Below, one piece after another: positions 8,173-18,500 of a DNA stretch of 64,000 nucleotides. The position numbers and the translations under genes were made by a program. Source of the stretch: Martinezella rhizogenes (lineage in GTDB: Bacteria; Pseudomonadota; Alphaproteobacteria; Rhizobiales; Rhizobiaceae). The DNA lies in assembly GCA_013322215.1 (NCBI GenBank), contig JAAMEZ010000021.1, positions 434,001-498,000 on the forward strand, in the 5' to 3' direction. The notes beneath the pieces are model-generated. The model saw only the letters and a list, made by a program, of their open reading frames with translations. It did no database searches and had not been told where the DNA came from. The number at the start of each line of letters is the position of its first letter. Position 1 is the first letter of the stretch.

Positions 8173-9438
8173 TCACCTGTTGATAATCATCGTCTATACG
8201 CGCGCCGCTCTTACACCAATCAGTCCATGATCATCGACTATGGCATATATGCTGCCAATCGCGGTCTGCAGACAATAGCGCCAGAGGAAGCAATGCCGGA
8301 AAAGGTTGCATTGCGATATCTCTACGAGTCAGTCGGACTATTGCCTTGGCTCGGTAATGATCGACCGGATAATGGCCACGAGGCACCGTACGGCGATCAC
8401 TACTACCTTGTAACCGACAAGGGGCTTTCCCGAGAATTGGGATGGGTTGGCACCTATGGAGAAACGTTCCTCCGGTTCATGCGCGATATGGCGAATCTCA
8501 GCGGCGACGGGAGAATCAAGCAGCAGCTGATTAAAGTTCAAACGGCGCGAATGATTTTTCGCTATCCTGCGATAGATCCGGATGGGTATCGTCAGATGAA
8601 GCTGACCTCCGAGATTGATTCTCGCACAGCGCATTTTCCATTGCAGTTTAGCGACTATACTGCACCGGATATCAATGAGATGTTGGGATTGGAAGTTCCA
8701 GCCTTAACGAAGGACACGGCTTCTGTAGGCGCTGCCCAACAGAGTTTTGAAGACGGCCAGTATTCTTGTACTCTCGCTAGCCACATTCGAGACGCTGACA
8801 CCTTGAAACTTATGCGGAACGTCGATGCATATGAGACCGTCAAGGCTTTACCAGAAAGCCGTTACCGCTTGCCAATGTCCGACGGTCAACCAGACTTCGT
8901 GTTCTCCGATGAGGAGAACGCGGTCCTCGCGATAAAGCACGGAGATGATCGCCTATTCGTCAACTTCTATTATCGGCAAGAGCATGCCCCAAGCGGCTCG
9001 ACGCGAATTCTGGACATCACACCCACGAATATGCGGATTGCCACCGTCAAATCGCATTTCGAATTAATTCCCTCAGGACACATATGGATTCGCCCGAATA
9101 TCATCGATTTCGAGCGGACAGGCGGATTGCCACCACCGAACGAACATATCGACCAGGCATGGTCCGGCGAAACACTGGAAATATCGAAGCGGCCGGATGA
9201 CGCAAAATTCCCCGCCTACGGCAATTGGGGCCCCTTTGTGGGAAAGGCCGCGTTTTATTGGATCCGTTACGACGATTACCTCATTGCTCTGAATACTAGC
9301 GATTCCAGCAGCTACACATTGCCGGTACCGGCCGATATCGACAGTGCTCCGGATCTGGTGAGCGAAAAAATCATCGACCTCAAAAATGACGTCAAGGTCG
9401 GTCCGCGTTCAACCGTCGTACTTTATCTGGCCAGGTAG
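8173..9438 (+). pseudogene. 5'-truncated gene for a large, probably secreted, lyase/hydrolase-like protein
   Basis: The frame is open from just after a TAG at 8170. The first possible ATG is at 8227, giving 403 residues without a signal peptide. The text before that ATG (NHRLYARRSYTNQS) already reads like the middle of a protein and joins smoothly with MIIDYGIYAANRGLQ. The first 110 residues look like part of a helical toroid (ALRYLYESVGLLPWLG, ELGWVGTYGETFL), and the last half is beta-rich and ends in STVVLYLAR. From memory this resembles the C-terminal half of roughly 800-residue Tat-exported proteins with a polysaccharide-lyase-like build. An N-terminal truncation is inferred; a short functional protein starting at 8227 is the alternative. 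Confidence 0.5.
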
Positions 9439-9718
9439 GCCTGCGCGGCGCGCGAACCGAAGTCCTATAGGATGCGCGCACCCATTGGGTCACTCCATTT
9501 CCTTCCGACGACTACCCTATCCCAGCCGGCGTCATCGATGCTCCGCCTTCCCCGCGCTTGTCGAACTCTTCGGCTATCTGCAGAAATAGAAATGACAATC
9601 GTCCGCATCACTGACGCAGCAATGCTGTCCATGATAGTGGGGTTTGGCAGTGCCCTCCGCTCGGCTTCGCAATTTTTTGGTTGAAATTGGCACGAGCCGC
9701 AAGTCAGTTCTCAGGAGA

Positions 9719-10360
9719 TCAAATCTTGCGCGAACTGATACCGGGCGCTTGGTGCACGAAATCACCCTGCGAGACTTGATCCAGCATGAAGATTGCAAGG
9801 TCCTCGCGATTGACCGTCCACGAATGCTTCGTGTGGCCATATAGACCGATGTTGATATGCCTGGAGGCCGAACCGCTCTTCAGAACGGCCGCGCGGACCA
9901 TGGTCCAATCCAGATTTGAGTTCCGTATCGCCTTCGCCAGCCCAATGATGTCATCATAGGTACTGCGCATTGCGTATTTGATCACCAGGGCGGGAAGCCA
10001 GATCTTCCAATCGGAACCATCCCCCGGATCGACCGCCGTGCCCGTGGACACGGCGATCAGGCGCCTTATACTCTCCTGCTGCATGGCGGAGATGATCGCT
10101 TCCGTCACACGGGTAATAGGAAGATCCTTGGGATGCGGAACGGATGTCGGTCCCAGGGCGGAGAGCACGGCATCAGAGCCACGAATGGCATCTCGCAGGA
10201 GCGCAGTATCGGACAAGTCCCCTCGAACTACCCGCACTCTTGGCTCCTCGAACGGAGTTGCCGAGCGAGCGAAGACGGTAACATCGAGACCACGCTTCAA
10301 TGCCTCACCGATGAGATACTTGCCAGTTTTACCGGTGGCTCCGAATAGGGTGATTTTCAT
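9719..10360 (-). CDS. NAD(P)-dependent oxidoreductase, NmrA/SDR-a5-like
   Basis: The 213-residue protein has an atypical short-chain dehydrogenase fold. It begins MKITLFGATGKTGKY, a nucleotide-binding GATGKTG motif directly at the N terminus, followed by the VRGDLSDTALLRDAIRGSDAVLSALG region that marks the NAD(P)-binding, NmrA-like group. An in-frame ATG seven codons upstream is less likely, because the Rossmann strand starts right after the ATG at 10360. These proteins act as flavin/quinone reductases or as redox-sensing regulators. It is the last gene of a minus-strand group (DoxX, SDR, this gene) that is divergent from an HxlR regulator, 17 bases behind the SDR gene. Confidence 0.88.
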   Translation of the reverse strand: MKITLFGATGKTGKYLIGEALKRGLDVTVFARSATPFEEPRVRVVRGDLSDTALLRDAIRGSDAVLSALGPTSVPHPKDLPITRVTEAIISAMQQESIRRLIAVSTGTAVDPGDGSDWKIWLPALVIKYAMRSTYDDIIGLAKAIRNSNLDWTMVRAAVLKSGSASRHINIGLYGHTKHSWTVNREDLAIFMLDQVSQGDFVHQAPGISSRKI

Positions 10361-10377
10361 GGGTTCGGTCCTGTAGA

Positions 10378-11124
10378 TCACCGTGCGCTGTCGATGATTG
10401 CGCCGCCGTCAGGCGTGAGGCTGTAGCCCGTAATGAATTGCGAATCCTTGCTGGCAAGGAACAGGACGACAGGGGCGATATCGCCCTCCGGCGAGCCGAA
10501 ACGGGCAAGCGCATTGGTAGGCGGCGGAACGTCCTTACCCGCGGCACCCCAGGTGTCGGCGATCGGCAGAATGTTGTTCACCGTGATATTGTCCGCACCC
10601 CATTCGCGTGCTGCGGTCCGGGTGAGTGCGCGTACCGCCTCTTTGGCCATGTTGTACGGACCGTAACCACCCAATCCGATAGTGGCAGCCATCGAAGCAA
10701 AATTGATGACGCGCCCCGCCCCGCTTTGCTTGAGATAAGGATAGCAAGCCTGCATGAAGCGCAGACATGCGATTGGCCCTGTGTCGAAGTTGCGTTGCAA
10801 TTGTTCGACCGAAAGATCCAGAACGGATGACAAGACCACAGAACCATCGAAGGCGTTGTTCACGAGAATGTCGATGCGACCATAGACGGCGATCACCTTG
10901 TCCACGGTAGCCCTGATCTGGTCGGCTTCACCGACATCGCAGATGACACCGAGCGCAGTGCCGCCGGCTTCCCGAATATCTTCCACAACGCGTTCCACGC
11001 CTTCGGACGTGCGTGAAAGCACCGCAACTGTGGCACCTTCTGCTGCAAAGAGTTTCGCGGTGGCGCGACCAATTCCGCGGCTTGCGCCTGTGACGATGGC
11101 AACTTTTCCATCAAGTCTGCCCAT
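10378..11124 (-). CDS. SDR family oxidoreductase (classical)
   Basis: This is a 248-residue classical short-chain dehydrogenase. It has the cofactor motif TGASRGIGRA near residues 13-22, NNAFDG, a catalytic serine in INFASMAAT and the catalytic YNMAK (Y-x3-K), then the VNNILPIADTWG loop. The frame is open far upstream, but the ATG at 11124 has GGAG six bases before it and starts just ahead of the Rossmann strand. The substrate is unknown. It lies between the DoxX-like and NmrA-like genes in one apparent operon controlled by the divergent HxlR gene, a setting common for quinone, aldehyde or electrophile stress genes. Confidence 0.92.
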   Translation of the reverse strand: MGRLDGKVAIVTGASRGIGRATAKLFAAEGATVAVLSRTSEGVERVVEDIREAGGTALGVICDVGEADQIRATVDKVIAVYGRIDILVNNAFDGSVVLSSVLDLSVEQLQRNFDTGPIACLRFMQACYPYLKQSGAGRVINFASMAATIGLGGYGPYNMAKEAVRALTRTAAREWGADNITVNNILPIADTWGAAGKDVPPPTNALARFGSPEGDIAPVVLFLASKDSQFITGYSLTPDGGAIIDSAR

Positions 11125-11167
11125 ATTCATCTCCATCCATAGCTGGGGGTTTTCAGTTGTCGGAATG

Positions 11168-11560
11168 TCAGCGCTGTGCTGCCTGAACGTAGGGGGATCG
11201 CGCGGCGCGAGCCTCGTTTTGTGTGGCGAACGATGTGACCATGAGAATGAGACCAATAATGGCTGGCAGAGCTTCGAGCGGCTTGCGAACGCCGATATGC
11301 GCCAAGGCCGCCAACGTCAGATGAAAGAAGATGCCGGCATAGGCCAAATCGCTGAGAGGCACGCTGATGCGCCAGAGAATGGCGACTGGTGCAAGGATTT
11401 TGACGATGATCAGGAGTGGCACAAGATGAGATGCCTTGTATCCCAAGTCGCCAAGAGCCTTGCGGACCCAATCCCCTTTTGTCAGGTACATGGTCGCGGA
11501 TGTCAGATAAAGCAGGGACAGAAGTGCCGTGCTTATCCAGTATGTGCTGTATTCAAGCAT
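11168..11560 (-). CDS. DoxX-like family membrane protein
   Basis: The protein has 130 residues with four hydrophobic segments (about 7-26, 44-62, 70-90 and 95-113). The pattern TSATMYLTKGDWVRKALGDLGY followed by LVPLLIIVKILAPVAIL matches the DoxX_2 group of four-helix membrane proteins. Such proteins often accompany HxlR-controlled oxidoreductases and are thought to take part in membrane redox or electrophile resistance; the exact reaction is not established. It is the first gene of the minus-strand operon and lies 156 bases from the divergent HxlR gene. Confidence 0.85.
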   Translation of the reverse strand: MLEYSTYWISTALLSLLYLTSATMYLTKGDWVRKALGDLGYKASHLVPLLIIVKILAPVAILWRISVPLSDLAYAGIFFHLTLAALAHIGVRKPLEALPAIIGLILMVTSFATQNEARAARSPYVQAAQR

Positions 11561-11716
11561 GATCTCTTCCTTGCCGCCGAACGGGCGGCAACATCACTTT
11601 GATTCGATTTTTGGTTAGCCTTGAGGGTCGCAAGCTCGTCGCGATCCCTGGTGCATGATTAGAAAATGTCGTCTAATATCGATTACCGCAAGTAGGATGA
11701 ATTACTTGCTGCTAGT

Positions 11717-12097
11717 ATGGAAAAGCAGACTATGGCCGATCAAGATGTCAATATGCATGAGGAGATGCGCCGGGCGTTCTCGCTGCTCTCGGGCAAGTGG
11801 AAGCTTGAAATCATGTGGTTGCTGAACCAGCGGGTCTACAGGTTCGGGGAACTGCGTAAGGCGATACCCGGCATCACCCAGCATATGCTGACGGCCCAAC
11901 TGCGCGAGCTCGAAGCCGACGGTCTCGTATTACGCACCGTCTTTCCGGAGGTTCCGCCGCGCGTCGAATACGAGATTACAGAGAAGGCGCGCGGCCTTGG
12001 CCCCACGATGGAGGCGCTGACCGCGTGGTGGAGCGAGTATGGGAGGAGCGTGCCGGTGAGACCCAGTGCACGCGGGCGCAAGGCCAGAGATGCATAA
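11717..12097 (+). CDS. HxlR family transcriptional regulator
   Basis: The 126-residue protein has a single HxlR winged helix from about residue 14 to 105: FSLLSGKWKLEIMWLL, YRFGELRKAIPGITQHMLTAQLRELEADGLV, then the wing VPPRVEYEITEKARGL and the dimer helix MEALTAWWSEYG. HxlR proteins are DNA-binding dimers that react to aldehydes, quinones or disulfide stress. There is no cysteine in the DNA-binding part, so a cysteine switch like that of some relatives is not evident. A second in-frame ATG at codon 6 could be used instead. It is divergent from the DoxX-SDR-NmrA operon and very likely controls it. Confidence 0.93.
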   Translation: MEKQTMADQDVNMHEEMRRAFSLLSGKWKLEIMWLLNQRVYRFGELRKAIPGITQHMLTAQLRELEADGLVLRTVFPEVPPRVEYEITEKARGLGPTMEALTAWWSEYGRSVPVRPSARGRKARDA

Positions 12098-12304
12098 GCT
12101 GCCTAGGCAACAAGTCACGTTATTTTTCGCCGATCTATAATGGCTGCGGCAGGATGGCCGGTTGCACGGCGCCCGAGCTCAGGCGAGTATGGAGTAGCGT
12201 ATAGCGCCTGTTTCTCTCGTCAGCGTAAACGTCGCGGCGGAAGAGGCGATCGCGAACCTTCTCTTTGAAGGCGCATTTGTTGGAGAAGCTAAAGGCGTTC
12301 CTGT

Positions 12305-12760
12305 CGACTTCTAACGCATATGACATCTGACCATTCGACATAGACGACGCGGCTATCGTAGCCGGCGGCCGCGATGTCGGTCATGGCATAGTCGATGACG
12401 ATCTCAAATTTGATATCGGGATATTTTTCCATGAAGGGGGCGAGTTTCGGCCAGAGTATGTAATCGACGGTAAAGTCGATCGCCGAGACGCGGAAGGTGC
12501 CCGCCGGTTTGTCTCTCAGTTCGCGCAGCGATTCCAGCTCGGCTTTGGTTTCATCGAGACGTGGGCCAGAGCCTGCAGCAAGCGCTCGCCGGCTTCGGTC
12601 GGCGATACACTCCGCGTCGTGCGGATCAGCACGCACCCTGAGCCGTTCTTCCAAAGCGCGAATGGTTTGGCTTAGCGTCAGCTGCGCGACGCCCAGTCTA
12701 GCTGCCAACCGCGTAAAATTTGCCACAAAACCGTAAATCATGCTCTTGAAAGGATAAGAA
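12305..12760 (-). pseudogene. Decayed LysR family regulator gene
   Basis: The minus strand reads as a broken LysR gene. A helix-turn-helix relic (NFTRLAARLGVAQ, TLSQTIRALEERL) is followed by about 25 codons that make sense only in another frame (LIRTTRSVSPTEAGERLL). The original frame then resumes with RLDETKAELESLRELRDKPAG and LWPKLAPFMEKYPDIKFEI. The frame shift near 12635 and its return near 12570 are explained by small losses that add up to three bases. The start is damaged and the protein text ends around residue 150 of a normal 300, so the effector domain is mostly gone. The group resembles LysR regulators that sit next to aldo-keto reductase or SDR genes. Confidence 0.8.
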
Positions 12761-13303
12761 CCGACAACCTGGTTTTTACGAAGACCATTGACCTCAAGTG
12801 CTGGAAATTCTTGATACTTCTGTAACACGCGTTGAGGGTTGCAGAAAGTTCGACGTCTTTGTGCCTTTAAAATAAGCAAGCGCCCGTAGAGCCTGTGGAG
12901 GCGAGCGTGAGACTTTGTGAAGTGAAGGCAGCCAAACGGCAGGGATTTGCTGTTCAGCAAGCGGCATGCTGGCAGCATGGAGCATAGGCGTTTTATGTGT
13001 GTCGTGCTCCTTGACGGCGAGAATATTCCGATAGCATTCGCAGTATCGGTTCATCGGCACGGACGAACGCTTCTCATGCAAGCAGCCGACCCCCTAATTT
13101 GCGCGATCCCTTTCATTAGATGCCGAGCGACAAATGTCCTTCAATGAAACGGTGGCTATGACAATCGGAAATTCATTTACCTCAACTAAAACGATTTGTG
13201 GGAGCAGTTTTCAACCCATCGACTTCCAATCCTCACTTGAGATTAATGGGATATACGGGCCAACGCACCGTCGGTTTCATCGCCAGTAATGGGAGGTGAT
13301 TGG
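12761..13303. other. Non-coding stretch before the LuxR-type regulator
   Basis: No gene is supported here. The first part probably still belongs to the eroded 5' end of the LysR pseudogene. The last part is the leader of the LuxR-type gene and ends with a strong ribosome site GGGAGGT at 13291-13297. Confidence 0.5.
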
Positions 13304-14143
13304 ATGAGTATCGCGCAGCTGAATGACTTGGACCGACCCCTCATGGAGGAAACCATCCGCCTCTACGAACATGAACCGGATCTGCAGAACTTGCCATCAA
13401 TCCTCTTTGACGCAGTGGCCCGACTGATCGATGCCGATGTCGTCACGTATGCGGAGTTTCATCACAAGAGCAAAGACTTTCGTGCCCTGGTTTCGGTGGA
13501 GGACGATCCCGCCGCGCGAGGAGCGGGCATGGCTGCCTACGCACGCCATATGCACAGCCATCCTTTCTGGCAGAACACCCCAGAGTTTTATGGCGACCAG
13601 GCGCTGCGGGAATCAGATTTCTTCGATGACGAGACCTATCTCAACCTTCCGATCGTGAAAGAGGTCTTTCTGCCATCTCGAGCGCGACGGATCATGAAAA
13701 TGATCATTGCGCATGACGATTATGTCGTCGACATCGCCGGGTTCAGAGTGATCGGGCGCCCCGCTTTCAGCGATCTCGAGCGTGATCGGTTGGTCGCTTT
13801 TCGTCCGCATATCGTTCGCAGCTATCGTCAAGCGCAAGAGCGCACGCTGGCCAAACTCACGCCGATCGACCGACTGTGCATTGCGTTTCCACAGTTGAGC
13901 CCGCGTCAACTTGAAGTAGCCTCGTGGGTTGTTCAAGGAAAGTCCAACGAGGATATCGCCACCATTCTAGATGTCGGCATCGATACGGTGAAGGCGCATG
14001 TCAAAGCGCTCTATAGCAGGATAGGCGCCGAGGGGCGCCTTGCCGCGGCCGTGATCGCTCACACCACCCCACCATTTTCCGAGCTTCCACCCCTTTGGAA
14101 GCTGACGTCATCGGCTTGGGGCAGGCAACAAAGACCGATCTAG
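13304..14143 (+). CDS. LuxR family transcriptional regulator
   Basis: This is a 279-residue regulator with a C-terminal LuxR/GerE helix-turn-helix at about residues 195-255: LSPRQLEVASWVVQGKSNED, ATILDVGIDTVKAHVKALY. The first 190 residues form a sensor-like part (PSILFDAVARLIDADVVTYAEF and later HDDYVVDIAGFRVIGRPAFSDLERD) that looks like the PAS/GAF-type domain of many solo LuxR proteins. It lacks the typical acyl-homoserine-lactone WYDPEY-type motifs. The ATG at 13304 has GGGAGGT six bases upstream; an earlier in-frame ATG at 13289 overlaps that site and is unlikely. It lies 530 bases upstream of the DHH-repeat/RHS pair in the same direction, so it could regulate that locus, which is only an inference. 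Confidence 0.9.
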   Translation: MSIAQLNDLDRPLMEETIRLYEHEPDLQNLPSILFDAVARLIDADVVTYAEFHHKSKDFRALVSVEDDPAARGAGMAAYARHMHSHPFWQNTPEFYGDQALRESDFFDDETYLNLPIVKEVFLPSRARRIMKMIIAHDDYVVDIAGFRVIGRPAFSDLERDRLVAFRPHIVRSYRQAQERTLAKLTPIDRLCIAFPQLSPRQLEVASWVVQGKSNEDIATILDVGIDTVKAHVKALYSRIGAEGRLAAAVIAHTTPPFSELPPLWKLTSSAWGRQQRPI

Positions 14144-14673
14144 CGCAGATCAGGGCTCATTTATTGGCTTGGCTTTGATGGGATTTCGCTCTCCCGAGCA
14201 ACAGTCAGGCAACAAGAACACCCAGATCGTGCTCGACGCCGAGTTCGGCTCGAAACAGATCCTGCTTGGCCGTCCGCTCCGGCACCCCCCTTCAGATCGA
14301 CGAGAAATCGAACATCCCGCGTTCCGGTGAGAAACATGTCTCCCAATGGGACACATCGACCCGTAGTGCTCGGCAAAGCGACGCTCATCAGACCGATCCT
14401 TACCCTTTCGGGTAATGGCATCGCACCGCGAAAACGATCAAGGTCCTCAAGCCATTCGTTCAACCGCGAATGGCGCTGGCATCGAGGAGAAATGGCTATG
14501 ACGCACATAACTCCGCATGACCGACGTTTCATGAATGGCGCAAACGCGCCAGACGAACCGAACCGCGCCACACCGTGCGCCGACCGCTGCAGCCAGTCAG
14601 ATACGCAGGAATAACGGCCGCGCCAATTCGCCGGCCCTGCCCTTCCATCCATTCCAAAACGAGGATTTCAGCG
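14144..14673. other. Intergenic region before the DHH-repeat/RHS pair
   Basis: These 530 bases lie between the LuxR-type gene and the DHH-repeat gene. Overlapping frames of up to 160 codons exist on both strands, but none shows a recognisable fold, a good start or a family motif. The region probably holds the promoter of the two-gene RHS locus; a GAGGA ribosome site is seen at 14660-14665 ahead of the ATG at 14674. Confidence 0.45.
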
Positions 14674-15570
14674 ATGACCCTGACCTATCAAACCATGAGT
14701 CTCAACCCTATCCAGAACCACACCTTCACTTTCCCTGACACGATCAGCCAGTTCGCGGTCGGCATCTCGTCCTTCTACTTCGCTTTCAGCAAGGATCATC
14801 ACGTTCAGCAGATCAGCCTCGCCCTCACGTCGAACCAGGTAGCCCCCACACAGGTCTCCGTCGCTGTGAACGGCGTATTGAGCGATGCAAGCGGCAACAC
14901 GGTCGACCTCAGCAAATCCTATGTGACCGTCGTGGTCGTCGCGTGGACGGGCGCAACCACCACCACCAACCTGCTTTCCGCGCCGTTCTCCGTGGCGAGC
15001 GGATCCAACAACGAAAGTCCGCCGATCAGTCTGCCGGACTCGTTCCATTCCATACTGCAAGCCTGCATGAGCGGCTTTTATCTCGCCTATCCGCAGACCG
15101 ATCATCATGTCCTGAATGTCAATGCTTCGGTCGGAAGCACGGCCAACGGTTCCGACGGATACATCACGGCCACAGCGAATATGTCGGACGATTCGGGCAA
15201 CACGGCGCAGAACCCGACGGGAACGGGGTTCCTGATCGCAAGCTCCGACAAGATACCCTCCTTCATCGTAGTGCCATACACGGCACAAAACGCCGGCCAG
15301 CAGACGATCCCCATGGGATCGGTGAAACTGTCCGATGCCTTCGTGCTCCTGACCGGCTTCCAGGTGCAGTTCCCGGATAATGATGATCACGAGATCAGCA
15401 ATATTGGTGCCGGCCCGAATACCTGGGTCTGCCAGAGTGACGATACGGGCTCCAGGGTCGTGAGCTCCGGCGTCTGGGCCTGGATGGGCAACGACGATGG
15501 CGACACGCAGGACATGTCGCTGAGCAGCGCAAGCGTCATCGCGGTTGGCATTCTCGACCAGTCCGAATAG
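14674..15570 (+). CDS. Protein of three tandem 'DHH' repeats, partner of the RHS gene
   Basis: The 298-residue protein has no signal peptide and is built from three related units of about 80 residues (about 17-92, 117-192 and 210-293). Each unit has a hydrophobic strand pair, then a DHHV-type motif (KDHHVQQIS, TDHHVLNVN, NDDHEISNI). Polar beta strands follow, then an acidic turn (LSDASGN, MSDDSGN, WMGNDDGD) and a closing strand rich in V, I and A. Ser, Thr and Asn are abundant and Cys is almost absent. I do not recognise the family; the build suggests a beta-sandwich or lectin-like module, with H-type lectin as a weak possibility. The RHS gene starts 27 bases after the stop, so the two are surely co-transcribed. 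Confidence 0.8.
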   Translation: MTLTYQTMSLNPIQNHTFTFPDTISQFAVGISSFYFAFSKDHHVQQISLALTSNQVAPTQVSVAVNGVLSDASGNTVDLSKSYVTVVVVAWTGATTTTNLLSAPFSVASGSNNESPPISLPDSFHSILQACMSGFYLAYPQTDHHVLNVNASVGSTANGSDGYITATANMSDDSGNTAQNPTGTGFLIASSDKIPSFIVVPYTAQNAGQQTIPMGSVKLSDAFVLLTGFQVQFPDNDDHEISNIGAGPNTWVCQSDDTGSRVVSSGVWAWMGNDDGDTQDMSLSSASVIAVGILDQSE

Positions 15571-15597
15571 CAACCCATCCTTGCTGGGGACCTTCCC

Positions 15598-18500
15598 ATG
15601 TCAGACTCCACCTCTCAACTTCCGCCGATCCGTACCTTCCAGTTCGATACCAGCGCCGTTGCGTCGCTTGACAGCAATGTCAACCAGTTCCGCGGCGACA
15701 TTAATCTAACGCAGGCATTGCTGGCGATGCCAGGTCGACTGAGTGGTGACGGGCTGGATATATCGGTGTCGTTGCTCTACCAGAGCAACGTCTATCGCGA
15801 CGCGATGACATGGAACCGGGATGCGCCCACGAGCATAGCCGGACTGGGCTGGACCCTGCCTGCGACATTGATCGAGCTCGATGATGGCGGCGCCCCAACG
15901 CCAGGCACACGGCAATACACTTATGTGAGCGGGGGAATTCCCACGCCGCTTGCGCGGGAACCGGAAACCTCGAACCTTTTCGCGGTGGACGCGTTGCTCG
16001 CCAATGATCTTGAGGACGGCCAGCCCGTGCCGGCCGCCCTCCGCGCCGAATTTGTCCGTCGCGGCTTCAACCTGTCGTCGGCGACGATGGTCTCCGCCAC
16101 CTCCTCGACGGCATGGACCCTGTCCGATGACGACAACCAGCAGCTCTTTGACCTCGCGCTTGTCGACACCCAGCTTCAGGTCCTAGACGGAGGCGAGGCG
16201 TACCAGCTGGTCAACTACGCATTCCGCAAGATCCTCTACTATCCACCTTATGAACGATGGGTCGTCGTCAACGAAGACGGCCACCGAATGTCCTTCGGGG
16301 GGCTCGAAGCGCCAACGGCACAGGGTTACGCGACTTCAGTCGGTAACAGCATCGAGTGGGGCATACGCTGGTCCCTTGATGGCGGAGCAGCCTCGGCCAT
16401 ATGGGAAGGTGCGAGCGACGTGACATCCGGCCAGTGCCAATATGCGCGGGTCTGGCATCTGGCCGTATGCTCGGTTCTCTGGGGCGATTCGATCGCATAT
16501 GGCTATAATGAATGGGTGCGGGATCCGTCCACGGGGCTGATCCCGGACGTGGAGCAACCCGTGGGCGCCGGCGGCCTGCCCTACACCAAGGCCTGCTACC
16601 TCACCAGCATCACCGACGTGTTCGGCCGCAAGGCCGTCTTCCAGTATGGTGACAAGTTGTGGGACGATTCCACGCCCGAGAGCGCGCGGGAATATGCCGA
16701 TCCGCACAAGCTCAAGCCGGACATGACGGCGAACGCATACCAGGATCGGTACGAAACGAAATTCCTCGAAGGCATCGCCGTGCAGGACGTCACCGGTGCA
16801 TCGATGTTCAGCCTGGCGCTCGCCTATCTGCCGAGCCAGCCTGCCGGCGGGGATGACAGCCCCGTCGCCAACGTAACCTCCTATGCCGGCGCACTGTACG
16901 GCGACACCTGCAAGCGCTTCCTCACCGGCGTCACCTTCCAGAATGCTTCGGGAGAGGCCCTGCCCGGGCTCATCTTCGACTACTATTTCGATACCTCGCT
17001 GTCGGGATCGAGCCCGGGTGCTCTGAAATCCATCACCTATCCGCAAGGCGCCGTCGCCACCTATACCTATACGCAGCAGCAGCTCGCAGTCTGCGAGCGG
17101 ATGGTAAGCGTCGGACCGCCTTCGGACGATTTCCAGGGTGCGGAACCACGGGCCTTCTTCGGCTCCGATTATGTCGTCACCACCTGGTACAATACGAGCC
17201 AGGGCACGCTTTCATTGCAGGTCTACACGTGGCTTGGACGCTGGATCGAATGGTCGCTCACCGATGATACTGTTCTCTTCAGCAGTGCCGACGGCCTCGA
17301 CCTGACGACGCTTAACGTCGTCGCCAGCGAAAATTTCTTCGCACTCTCCTTCACGAGCAGTAGCGAGACCGATCTTTACGTCTTCCAGAAGGATGTAGCC
17401 AGGCCAGGTCAATGGGTGCCGGCCACGGTCGACGGCACCACAACAGCGCCCAACCAGCCGACGCGAAGCTACGCGCCTTCGGGTGGAACAGTGGATGTCA
17501 TCGGGGGCAACACCTTCCTGCTCGTCGTCTGCATGGACCCCGATCATTCGTCCTACGGCTACGATCGGCTCACCTGGCGCTGGACCACGGCAAGCTGGAC
17601 GCTCGAATCCTTCACGCTGTCGCAATATGCCTGGGCAACGGCGATGAACGAGTATCAGCTGATCCTGGACGAGACGGGAAAGGCGGAATTGTCCTTCCTG
17701 TCACCCGGTCTCGTCTGGAGCCAACCGGCGATCCTTACGCTGCCCGATTTCAGCTTCGTATACTACGACCGGGTGACGCTGGTGCCGTCCGCCTCCTTCG
17801 TGGTGATGAGCAACCTGCAGACCGACAATTCCCAGTCGCGCGGCTACGAACTCACCTTTCTTCAATGGGACGCGGCTTACGCATTCCCCTCGACCGTGAC
17901 GAGCTTCACCTTCAACGACCGCCTGGAAGCGAGCGGCAGTTACAAGACGCCCTATATTCCGACCATTATCGGCAACACGATGGTCGCGGTGGCCGCACAT
18001 GTGCTGCGCTACAACGGCCAGACCTGGCTTGAGAATTCGCAGCTCGTGCCCGCAAGCCTGCCATCGGGATCGCAGCAGCGCTATGCCTACGGTCCGGACT
18101 ACGCGATCCAGATCATGGTGCCAGGCGGCGGCGTCGGAACCACCACGGCAAAGGTCCTGTCCTTCGATCCCGACGCGGACTCCTCGTCGTGGACGCGAAG
18201 CCCGGTGACGCCAGCGCAGGGGCTCTCAAACCCACCCGGCTATTCGGCGACGGCCAATTGGCCGTCCGCCGGTGGCGGAGACTTCATGAACATCGGCCAA
18301 TATCTCTATTTCCGTGGAACAGCCACGGATTGGGATGACGTGCTGACCCAGTCTCCGAATGCTGACCTGCAGCAGCTGGTGAACCAGGCGCTCGGCTCCG
18401 CCGATGGCTATGTGCTGAATGCCGAGTCCGTCATCAACGAGGGGCCGACCTTCCTTGGGTATTACGTCTATGACATCGCGGATTCGACAAACGATCAGGC

